DNA from: Clostridia bacterium
GTDB lineage: Bacteria; Bacillota; Clostridia; Christensenellales; Borkfalkiaceae
Assembly: GCA_017616695.1 (NCBI GenBank)
Contig: JAFZXN010000003.1
Span: 1-64,000 of the forward strand
Reading direction: 5' to 3'
Length of the DNA: 64,000 nt
Below, one piece after another: positions 42,243 to 49,205 of this stretch (its first letter is position 1; the number at the start of each line of letters is the position of its first letter). Under the pieces are notes generated by a model. It worked only from the letters and a program-made list of their open reading frames with translations. It was not told the DNA's origin and made no database searches. The translations under genes and the position numbers were made by a program.

Positions 42243-42896
42243 CTACTCCCTTTTTCCGAAAATCGCGCTGCCGATGCGTACCATATTGCTGCCGCACTCG
42301 ATAGCTATTTTATGATCCTGCGACATACCCATCGACAAAACGGTGATATCGTTGTCGCTTTTTCTCATTATATCATAAAGTTCGCGCATTTGTAAACCGA
42401 TTGAAAGGATTTTATCTTCCGTATCGTTCAAAAGAACGGACATCAGCCCCTTTATCTTAACGCCCGCAAACTTCGATATCGCTTCGTAAGCTTTAATTAC
42501 GTCGGCTTGCGGGAAACCGCCTTTTTGAAATTCGCCGTCGTTGACTTCGAGAAGAATATTCGTTATAAGCCCTTTTTCTTCCGAACGGCGTGAAATTTCT
42601 TTGGCAAGATCCACGCTGTCGACCGATTGAATAAGGCAGGCTTTTCCTATAAGATATTTGACTTTGTTTTTTTGCAAACGCCCGAAAAAGTGATAGTTAC
42701 AAGGAAGAACTTTATCGAATTTATCCCGAAATTCCTGCGCTCTGTTCTCGCCGATATCGGTAAGCCCCGCCAAGATCGCCCGATTTATCTCTTCGACCGT
42801 GCGCGTTTTGGTGGCGCCCACGAGGGTTATCTTTTCGCCGTATTTATTGGTTTTTGGTATCTCGGCAAGTAAGTTTTTAAGGTTTTCCTCTATCAT
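42243..42896 (-). CDS. YggS/YlmE-family PLP homeostasis protein
   Basis: 217 residues, single-domain alanine-racemase-like barrel that binds pyridoxal phosphate without known catalysis and buffers PLP levels. The PLP lysine is Lys30 in LVGATKTR; IGENRAQEF, HFFGRLQKNKVK and VLSMGMSQDHKIAIECG are diagnostic. The FFGRLQ reading replaces the usual HFIGHLQ. The start overlaps the stop of the MFS gene by 4 bases, so it is translated with the transporter gene. Confidence 0.9.
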   Translation of the reverse strand: MIEENLKNLLAEIPKTNKYGEKITLVGATKTRTVEEINRAILAGLTDIGENRAQEFRDKFDKVLPCNYHFFGRLQKNKVKYLIGKACLIQSVDSVDLAKEISRRSEEKGLITNILLEVNDGEFQKGGFPQADVIKAYEAISKFAGVKIKGLMSVLLNDTEDKILSIGLQMRELYDIMRKSDNDITVLSMGMSQDHKIAIECGSNMVRIGSAIFGKRE

Positions 42897-44122
42897 AGAT
42901 CAACGTCCTCAACGTCTACGTTTTCACGTTCTTTTCGTCTTATAAAGAGATAATAGATAAACGCCGTTGCCGCTGCCAAAAACGACATTGCAAATAGCAG
43001 ATTGAACGCGCCTTTCCAGCCGTCGTTATCTGCGAATATCCCGAGGACGTACGTCGATACGGCGCTTCCTATATAGCACGCACCGTTTAATAAACCCGCC
43101 AAAAAGCCCGAATTCATCTTGTCTTTCAAATAAAGCGGCGCCTGAACGGAAAGCTGATTTATCGTTACGCTCATAGCGACGTAAATCGTTACGAACAGGA
43201 CCATTATTACAGGCCAGCTCGTATCGAGAAACGTTATAACGAGAGGCATGAGCGCGGCGGCTATGACGAACATTATCGCCGAGGAAAGTATAAAGTTTTT
43301 CAAAAGGTCGTATACGACCGCGGAAATAAACGCCGTGACTATGGAAATGAGCGGCAGGGCGACGCTGACGAATATCGCCAGCCAGTCGTCGAGGTGGAAA
43401 CTTTCTTTCAAAATGGAAGGCACCCATTGTTTCAGCCCGCCCGAAACGGCGTTTGCTATAAGCGCGAACAGCATCAAAGCGCCGAGCATTATGACGGCCG
43501 ATGCCGTAAATTTGGATCTTTTCGTTTCTTCCGTCACGGTGGGGATCATCTCGTCGTCGATATGCTTGGTGGTGAAAAACCAGAGCGCGCCGACGGCAAA
43601 CATACCTATCGCACCGAACAGAAAAACGTAAGCAAAATCAACGCCGAGCAGAGAATTCAAAGAGCTTATGCCGTACGTTAAAAAAGTTCCTCCGTACGAC
43701 GCCGTGCTCATAACTATCGCCGCAAAAGGCATTCGTTTCGTTTCAAGGTGCTGTCCGAGCGTCAAAAGCATTATCGGCCAAAGGTTTGCCTGCGCAAATC
43801 CGTTCGCCGCCCAGACGTATTTTATGTAGCGGAAATCTATGCCGGAAAACAGCAAAACGTTTGAAATTATCGATACTACGAGCGCAAGAGTCACCGCTAT
43901 CCGCTTGTTATAGCGCGAGCAAAAAAGCCCCACTATGATATTCCCCGCGCCGTACGCGAAGAAATAATAGGTGGTGGGTAGCCCCGCGTCGGCGTGCGAA
44001 ACGCCGTATGCGTCGATAATGAGCGTCGTGTTGGAACTGTAACTGTATCTGCCGAGTTGCGCTATCGTATACAGGAGCCAACAAAGAAATATTATATAAA
44101 TCTGACCGCGATCTTTTTTCAT
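42893..44122 (-). CDS. MFS transporter, possibly sugar-phosphate (OPA) type
   Basis: 409 residues with about twelve hydrophobic segments split by a central charged loop (about 193-213, TTKHIDDEMIPTVTEETKRSK). The N-terminal LGRYSYSSNTTLIIDAYG and helix pattern resemble the organophosphate:phosphate antiporter group, but no substrate-defining motif is certain. It is preceded by a sugar isomerase-like gene and overlaps yggS by 4 bases. Uptake of a phosphorylated or amino sugar is a guess from context. Confidence 0.75.
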   Translation of the reverse strand: MKKDRGQIYIIFLCWLLYTIAQLGRYSYSSNTTLIIDAYGVSHADAGLPTTYYFFAYGAGNIIVGLFCSRYNKRIAVTLALVVSIISNVLLFSGIDFRYIKYVWAANGFAQANLWPIMLLTLGQHLETKRMPFAAIVMSTASYGGTFLTYGISSLNSLLGVDFAYVFLFGAIGMFAVGALWFFTTKHIDDEMIPTVTEETKRSKFTASAVIMLGALMLFALIANAVSGGLKQWVPSILKESFHLDDWLAIFVSVALPLISIVTAFISAVVYDLLKNFILSSAIMFVIAAALMPLVITFLDTSWPVIMVLFVTIYVAMSVTINQLSVQAPLYLKDKMNSGFLAGLLNGACYIGSAVSTYVLGIFADNDGWKGAFNLLFAMSFLAAATAFIYYLFIRRKERENVDVEDVDL

Positions 44123-44151
44123 TTTAAAAACGGGTTAAAACGTATGGTTTA

Positions 44152-44170
44152 CGGCGCAATTTTGCGCCGA
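44152..44170 (-). promoter_or_regulatory. Small perfect stem-loop between isomerase and MFS genes
   Basis: CGGCGCAA-tt-TTGCGCCG (44152-44169) is self-complementary. No T-run follows on the minus strand, so it is more likely an mRNA processing or stability element than a terminator. Confidence 0.4.
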
Positions 44171-44187
44171 TCAAATAGCTGAATACT

Positions 44188-45012
44188 CTATTTTACGTCG
44201 AGCATCGAAGAAATTATTTTGGCTCTTTCGAGGGCGAGTGCGAAATAGTCGTGACAGCTCATATCGCCGTATATGTCGTGAGTGTTTCTGTTCGGGCGGG
44301 AATATCTTATGAGTTCGAGCGTGATATCGCCGCGATAGCCCGCTTTGTTGAGCCTTTTTGCCACGCCGCGCCAATCGGCAACGCCGTCGAAGGGAACGAG
44401 GTGCGAATCGTCGAAGAAGGTTATTTTTTCACCCGTCTGACCGAGGTTGTCGTTGATATGCGTGCATACGAGCTTATCCGCGTATTTCGTAATAAGGTCG
44501 CTGTTGTGGTTGTAACACATTTCGTGCCCCGTGTCTATGCAAAAGCGCACGGTGTCTTCGTTTTTGTAAGCGTTTATAAGCGTTTCGAGGTAAATTTCGC
44601 CTTCGGTGTTTTCGAGGGCGACTGTCACGCCGAGCTTTTTGGCGTGCTCGAAAATTTTTCCGTAGCGTTCTACGCCGAGCGCGGTAGGCGAACACTTTTC
44701 CATACCGATGATCGTGTGTAATATCACGAGGTCTACGCCGAGCGTCTTCGCGCCGCTAATACAATCTATCTGATTTTTGACCTCTTCGTCGCCGTCTTCG
44801 CCGTCGTCCCACAGTTTATCCACACGCCCTATCTTGGCGTGTATCGACTGGTATTTCAAACCTATCTTTGCGGCGTGGTCGGCGAGTTTTTCGTTAACGT
44901 ATATATCCGTCCAGCCCGAAAAGAACCCGTCCCAACCGACGCTTTTTAATGTATCCAATTGGCTGAAGTCGTCTTCGCCTTTAATATTCATAAGATTTAA
45001 GTTATATTTCAT
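44188..45012 (-). CDS. Sugar phosphate isomerase/epimerase family (TIM barrel)
   Basis: 274 residues of the xylose-isomerase-like / AP-endonuclease-2 barrel. Metal-site residues are visible in VALENTEGE, FCIDTGHEM, HINDN and TLELIRY. The family includes epimerases, dehydratases and inosose enzymes, so the substrate is open. It heads a minus-strand run (isomerase, transporter, yggS, sepF) from a promoter with TTGTAT-17-TATAAT. No Shine-Dalgarno sequence is obvious before the ATG. Confidence 0.82.
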   Translation of the reverse strand: MKYNLNLMNIKGEDDFSQLDTLKSVGWDGFFSGWTDIYVNEKLADHAAKIGLKYQSIHAKIGRVDKLWDDGEDGDEEVKNQIDCISGAKTLGVDLVILHTIIGMEKCSPTALGVERYGKIFEHAKKLGVTVALENTEGEIYLETLINAYKNEDTVRFCIDTGHEMCYNHNSDLITKYADKLVCTHINDNLGQTGEKITFFDDSHLVPFDGVADWRGVAKRLNKAGYRGDITLELIRYSRPNRNTHDIYGDMSCHDYFALALERAKIISSMLDVK

Positions 45013-45058
45013 ATCGGACCGCGTCTTTTTCTTGCGAATATTTCATAATGTTGTTATA

Positions 45059-45087
45059 ATTATAATACATTTTTCGTCGTAATACAA
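45059..45087 (-). promoter_or_regulatory. Promoter of the isomerase-MFS-yggS-sepF run
   Basis: On the minus strand TTGTAT (45087-45082), 17-base spacer, TATAAT (45064-45059). Confidence 0.65.
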
Positions 45088-45174
45088 TTTTTAAAAAGGA
45101 TTTTTTTAAATTAAAAGTCGATTTTTCCGGTATTTTTTTCCGTTTTAACGTTATTTTAATATTCGTGGTTTAAA

Positions 45175-45202
45175 TTGATAGCGTAAACGAGAAAAATATT
45201 AT
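45175..45202 (+). promoter_or_regulatory. Promoter of the HtrA-like lipoprotein gene
   Basis: TTGATA (45175-45180), 16-base spacer, TATTAT (45197-45202), about 60 bases before the start codon. Confidence 0.5.
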
Positions 45203-45266
45203 CGGCGCGGATGAAAAAGAAGGCTTTTCCGTCCGCCTAAAATTATCGAAAAGGAGATCTTTTGTC

Positions 45267-46616
45267 GTGAAAAAAGCTCTGACTGTATTATTTATCCTGA
45301 CTTTTGCGGCGATAGTCGCCGTAACGGCCGCGGGTTGCAGTTTCCGCGGCGCGTCCGCATACGAAATAGCCGTAAGAGCCGGCTATTCGGGAACGGAGGA
45401 ACAATGGCTCGAAACCTTGAAAGGCGATAAAGGCGCCGACGGGCAGAACTTCAACGCGGGCTACACCGCTTACGAACTTTACGAAGAGGCCGTGGCAAAC
45501 GGCGGCTACAGCGGCACGTTTTTGGATTTCATATCCGAATATTTCGGTTCCGATCCTTCTTCGTCGGTGCAGGCGGCGGTCAGCGAGGCCGTCTTCTCGG
45601 TCGTAAGCGTGTATTGCAAATTCCCCGTCTCGAGCGGCAGATTTTCGCAGACTTACTACGCAACTTCCGCGGGTTCGGGAGTCATTTATTCCATAGACAA
45701 AACGAAAGGCGACGCGCTTATAATAACCAATTATCACGTCGTATACAGTTCGTATTCGCTTACGAGCAATAAGATAGCAAGCGAAATAAAGATATATCTT
45801 TACGGGAACGAAACGTCGTCGGGCGCGATATCTTGCGAATACGTCGGCGGAACTTCCGAGTACGATATAGCCGTACTTAAAGTGTCCTCGAGTCCGGTCG
45901 TTTCTTCAAGCAACGCCAAAGCCGCCGTTTTTGCCGATTCCGACGAGGTGTGTCTTGGTCAGTCGGTGATAGCCATCGGCAACCCCGAGGCGGAAGGTAT
46001 TTCCGTAACGCAGGGCATACTGTCGGTCGAAAGCGAGAATATTTCGATGAGCGACGTTTCGGGCGACAAGAACAGCATCCGCGTTTTAAGATACGACGCC
46101 GCGGTAAACCCAGGCAATTCGGGCGGCGGTCTTTTTAACGCGAGCGGCGAGCTCGTCGGCATAGTGAACGCCAAGACTGTAGACGAGGAGATCGACGATA
46201 TGAACTACGCCATTCCGTCGAATACCGTTTCAGGCGTGGTCAACGGGATAATCAACTATTGTCTCGGAAAGTCGGAAACGAGCTTTTACAGGGCGTATTT
46301 CGGCGTTATCACTACGATAGTTTCCACCGAGGGAAGATATAACGCTACTCGTAAGTGCGCGGAAACGGTGGAAACGGTAGCGGTCGAAAGCGTTTCAAAC
46401 GGCACTCTCGCTTACGGGAAGCTCATGGCGGGCGACAGGCTCGTTTCCGTTAAATACGCGGGCAAGACCAAGCAGATAACCCGCAGTTATCAGCTTATCG
46501 ACGTTATTTTATCTTTGAACGTGAACGACGAGGTTATTTTCACCGTCGTCCGTAACGGAGTGACAAAGGACGTGTCCATAACCGTCACTCAAAGCTGTAT
46601 GACCAAGGTGTCCTGA
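45267..46616 (+). CDS. HtrA-like S1C serine protease lipoprotein with PDZ domain
   Basis: 449 residues. A lipobox (VTAAGC, Cys24) marks it as a lipoprotein on the outer face of the membrane. Residues 30-90 hold two copies of a short surface-protein motif: AYEIAVRAGYSGTEEQWLETLKGDKGADGQ-like, then AYELYEEAVANGGYSGTFLDF. The trypsin-like protease follows with His in NYHVV (about 156), Asp in EYDIAVLKV (about 200) and Ser in NPGNSGGGLF (about 283), all present. A C-terminal PDZ-like domain (about 350-445) follows. HtrA proteases clear misfolded proteins at the cell surface. AAGGAGAT lies 8 bases before the GTG start. Confidence 0.9.
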   Translation: MKKALTVLFILTFAAIVAVTAAGCSFRGASAYEIAVRAGYSGTEEQWLETLKGDKGADGQNFNAGYTAYELYEEAVANGGYSGTFLDFISEYFGSDPSSSVQAAVSEAVFSVVSVYCKFPVSSGRFSQTYYATSAGSGVIYSIDKTKGDALIITNYHVVYSSYSLTSNKIASEIKIYLYGNETSSGAISCEYVGGTSEYDIAVLKVSSSPVVSSSNAKAAVFADSDEVCLGQSVIAIGNPEAEGISVTQGILSVESENISMSDVSGDKNSIRVLRYDAAVNPGNSGGGLFNASGELVGIVNAKTVDEEIDDMNYAIPSNTVSGVVNGIINYCLGKSETSFYRAYFGVITTIVSTEGRYNATRKCAETVETVAVESVSNGTLAYGKLMAGDRLVSVKYAGKTKQITRSYQLIDVILSLNVNDEVIFTVVRNGVTKDVSITVTQSCMTKVS

Positions 46617-46676
46617 ACGATAACTGTCCGTAGGAAAGTTCAATTGCCGACGGATAATAATAGCACCTGCAACGAG

Positions 46677-46728
46677 CGCCCTTTGTTATCGTGATTTTTT
46701 AAAAATCGCGGTAATACGGGCGTTTTTT
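46677..46728 (+). terminator. Terminator after the HtrA-like gene
   Basis: CGCCC (46677-46681) pairs with GGGCG (46718-46722) and encloses a second stem, TTATCGTGATTTTT with TAAAAATCGCGGTAA; T6 follows. The gap from here to 46921 holds the next promoter and no gene. Confidence 0.75.
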
Positions 46729-46815
46729 CGTGCTTTTTTCGGGTGATGAAGACAAGACTCCGTCGGTCTTGAAAATGCCGCAAAAAATTATTTTTTGTTT
46801 TTCGTTAAAAAACAC

Positions 46816-46844
46816 TTGTGTTTTTAGGGAAAACATAGTATAAT
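46816..46844 (+). promoter_or_regulatory. Promoter of the ACT-domain gene, with a palindrome over the -35
   Basis: TTGTGT (46816-46821), 17-base spacer, TATAAT (46839-46844). The -35 lies inside AAAAACAC-tt-GTGTTTTT, a perfect short inverted repeat that could be an operator or the foot of an upstream terminator. Confidence 0.6.
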
Positions 46845-46921
46845 AATCGGGACGTGTGTCGATTTTTAATTTTGTTTGCCGACGGCGGAATATCGACGGA
46901 AGCCGCGGCGGAGATATTGAT

Positions 46922-47353
46922 ATGAATGACGAATATCTTATAGTTTTGAAATCCATACTTCCCGAATACTTCGAGGCGGTAATAAAAGCAAAAGCCATGG
47001 TCGAGGACGAGAACCGTTCGGTGTCCGAAGCCTGTAAGCGTTACAATATCAGCCGTTCCACTTACTACAAGTACAAGGATAAAATATTCAACGCGTCCAA
47101 AAACTACGGCAAAAAGTCCATCATCGGCGTAAAGGCGGGGGACAAGGCGGGCGTACTCAACGCCATAATAACCGAAATATACGACGCGGGCGCAAACATA
47201 ATTTCCATAAACTCCGCCATGCCGGTAAAGGACGTGGCGTTTATAACCATTGCTATGGACGTAAGCGACGCGACGATCGATACCGCGCAGATAATATATA
47301 AGCTCAAAGCCATAGAACACGTTAAAAGCGCAAGTATAATTTCGGTGGAATAA
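46922..47353 (+). CDS. ACT domain protein, UPF0735/PheB type
   Basis: 143 residues from the ATG at 46922 (GGAG 9 bases upstream); the frame is open earlier without similarity. The N-terminal half holds a helix-turn-helix-like segment (SVSEACKRYNISRSTYYKYKDKIF), the C-terminal half an ACT domain (KAGVLNAIITEIYDAGANIISINSA). This matches the UPF0735/PheB family of Firmicutes, thought to sense an amino acid; the ligand is unknown. The aspartate kinase gene follows about 100 bases later, so a link to the aspartate family pathway fits. Confidence 0.85.
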   Translation: MNDEYLIVLKSILPEYFEAVIKAKAMVEDENRSVSEACKRYNISRSTYYKYKDKIFNASKNYGKKSIIGVKAGDKAGVLNAIITEIYDAGANIISINSAMPVKDVAFITIAMDVSDATIDTAQIIYKLKAIEHVKSASIISVE

Positions 47354-47455
47354 GACAAAAGCCGATCCTTTTGAATAAAATATAATACGGGCGTTGCGAT
47401 AAAGCGTTAAAATTAACGTCGCCGCCCGAATATTTTTGTTTATTCTGGATCAGTT

Positions 47456-48568
47456 TTGTCCGAACACGTTTTTAAAACGCACGGCGGCAGCGCCGATAAA
47501 CTTAACGATATCACCGTTTGCAAATTCGGCGGCTCTTCGCTTGCCGACGCCGACGGTTTTCGTCGTGTCGCGAAAATAATTTCAAGCGATAAAAAAAGAA
47601 AGGTCGTGATAGTTTCCGCTCCGGGGAAAAGGTTTCCCGCCGACGAAAAGGTCACCGATCTTTTATTTAAAGTCAACGGGAGTTTACCAAGTAGAGAAAG
47701 GCACGAGCGTCTTTATAAGGCGTTCGGCCGTTTTTTTGCGATAAAAAGCCGACTTTTTTTGAATATAGACCTGAAAAAAGAGCTCGAACGTATCGACGCC
47801 GAGTTTGATCGCGGCACGGAATACGTCGTGTCGCGCGGGGAATATCTCACCGCAAAAATGACGGCGGAATTTCTCGGATACGAGTTTTTCGACGCGGAAA
47901 AACTCTATTTTTTCGACGAAACGGGAACGATCGACCTTGAAAAAACGAGGTCGGCGTTTTCAGGTCTGCCGACGGATGGAGTGGTGATCCCCGGCTTTTA
48001 CGGAACGGGGCCAAGCGGGACGATAAAACTCTTTTCGCGCGGCGGAAGCGACGTTTCGGGTTCGTTCGCCGCAGTAGCTTTAAAAGCAAAAACTTACGAA
48101 AACCATACCGACGTTTCGGGCGTTTACCCTATCGATCCCGCCGTTTTCAAGAGGGCGAAACCTATAAAAAAGATCGGTTACCGCCAACTTGCCCTTTTGA
48201 CGGGCCACGGTGCGAAAGTCGTTCATAAAGGGGCTGTCCCGCCGCTTATAAACAGCGGCGTAACGCTTAAAATACTCAACACTTTCCGCGCGGGCGACGC
48301 GGGAACGACGGTCACCGATATCGACAGTCGTCTTGATTTTCTCGGCGTTACGGAAAAAAGTCTTAACGAGGACTCTACGAGGCTTTTCGCCGTCTTTTCA
48401 AAGCCGCGCGGATACGACGATACGACTGCGCGTATATTAAATAAAAAGGGCGCGGAGGTCGTTTCTTTTGGTAAAGAGGGCGAAAACGCCTTGTTTTTCG
48501 ACGTTAAAAAAGGCGACGAAACTACCGCCGCAATACTTATTTACGAACTTTTCAAAAAGAAACGGTAA
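47456..48568 (+). CDS. Aspartate kinase
   Basis: Phosphorylates aspartate, the first step toward lysine, threonine and methionine. About 370 residues. CKFGGSSLADADGFRRVA (nucleotide-binding KFGGSS), SRGEYLTAKM, FSRGGSDVSGSFAA and NHTDVSGVYPIDP are diagnostic. The C-terminal regulatory part is short: one ACT-like segment (LFAVFSKPRGYDDTTARIL) rather than the usual two, and total length is below the 400-450 usual. The start is uncertain: no ATG is available upstream of the conserved core, and TTG at 47456 is the best candidate. Feedback control may differ from the two-ACT enzymes. Confidence 0.88.
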   Translation: MSEHVFKTHGGSADKLNDITVCKFGGSSLADADGFRRVAKIISSDKKRKVVIVSAPGKRFPADEKVTDLLFKVNGSLPSRERHERLYKAFGRFFAIKSRLFLNIDLKKELERIDAEFDRGTEYVVSRGEYLTAKMTAEFLGYEFFDAEKLYFFDETGTIDLEKTRSAFSGLPTDGVVIPGFYGTGPSGTIKLFSRGGSDVSGSFAAVALKAKTYENHTDVSGVYPIDPAVFKRAKPIKKIGYRQLALLTGHGAKVVHKGAVPPLINSGVTLKILNTFRAGDAGTTVTDIDSRLDFLGVTEKSLNEDSTRLFAVFSKPRGYDDTTARILNKKGAEVVSFGKEGENALFFDVKKGDETTAAILIYELFKKKR

Positions 48569-48668
48569 TTGATAGGCGGCTGCTTTAAAAGGCGTTTCAG
48601 AGCGATAAAAAAAACGCGTATATAAGCTTTCCTGCGTTCGTTCGACAGAAAAAGTACGTTCAAAACGC

Positions 48669-48697
48669 TTGCCTTTTTCAAAAATTTGGTTTACAAT
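48669..48697 (+). promoter_or_regulatory. Promoter of the SRP RNA gene
   Basis: TTGCCT (48669-48674), 17-base spacer, TACAAT (48692-48697). The RNA is expected to start about 7 bases downstream. Confidence 0.75.
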
Positions 48698-48703
48698 ATA
48701 TAC

Positions 48704-48970
48704 ACTGCACTAGGTGGGGAGCCAGCGGTGCCCTTAACCTGCAATCCGCTATAGCAGGGCTGAAAGTCCTTCTCGGGGACATCTATGGTTGGCCGGACCG
48801 GAAAAGGGGCGTTGATATCAAGGTCTCGTGCAACGGACGGTTGTGAACCGTGTCAGGATAGGGATATAGCAGCACTAAGCAATTTCGTTCCGTGTGACTT
48901 GAGGTCGCTTTGGAGGAGTTACCTGTCCGGTTATCGCTTCGGTGGTTGTTTTCAAAAAGGAATGTGCAGT
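48704..48970 (+). ncRNA. ffs: Large (Alu-domain-containing) signal recognition particle RNA with a variant apical loop
   Basis: About 267 bases. The 5' Alu part GCACTAGGTGGGGAGCCAGC and the segment TGCAATCCGCTATAGCAGGGC match the Bacillus scRNA type. The ends pair: ACTGCAC (48704-48710) with GTGCAGT (48964-48970). Helix 8 is at about 48850-48880: AGG-ATA-GGGA-TAT-AGCAG instead of the near-universal AGG-UCC-GGAA-GGA-AGCAG. The symmetric-loop strands (AGG, AGCAG) and a GNRA tetraloop are kept, while the three closing pairs are swapped together. The RNA binds Ffh and guides membrane proteins to the translocon. Confidence 0.93.
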
Positions 48971-48986
48971 ATTTCAAATATTCGTG

Positions 48987-49021
48987 CCGACGGGTTTGAA
49001 AAGCTTCCGTCGGTTTTTTTT
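48987..49021 (+). terminator. Terminator of the SRP RNA gene
   Basis: CCGACGG (48987-48993) pairs with CCGTCGG (49007-49013), followed by eight T. Confidence 0.85.
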
Positions 49022-49096
49022 GCGTCAAAATAAGCTCGTCTTTACGAATTTTACCGCGCACAGATATCTTTAATAAATAAAACCGCCGAAAAACGC

Positions 49097-49125
49097 TTTA
49101 CAAAATCGGATTTATACTATAAAAT
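49097..49125 (+). promoter_or_regulatory. Possible promoter of ileS
   Basis: TTTACA (49097-49102), 17-base spacer, TAAAAT (49120-49125), about 80 bases before the start codon. No T-box motif (AGGGTGGNACCGCG) is visible in the short leader. Confidence 0.5.
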
Positions 49126-49205
49126 AGTAATGTTAAATAATTATATTATAATTTGCGCGGCTTAAAAAAACAAAATAAAAGCGGCGCAAAAATGCCGGAG
49201 TGATA

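Noticed and set aside
47448..47475. LexA-like box in the aspartate kinase start region (CGAACACGTTTTT)
   Set aside because: Spacing and right half-site do not fit CGAACRNRYGTTYC.
48704..48970. Riboswitch upstream of ileS
   Set aside because: The Alu-domain and helix 8 sequences identify SRP RNA, and it ends in its own terminator before the ileS promoter region.
49022..49205. T-box leader for ileS
   Set aside because: No AGGGTGGNACCGCG-type motif or specifier-loop layout is visible, and the space is too short.
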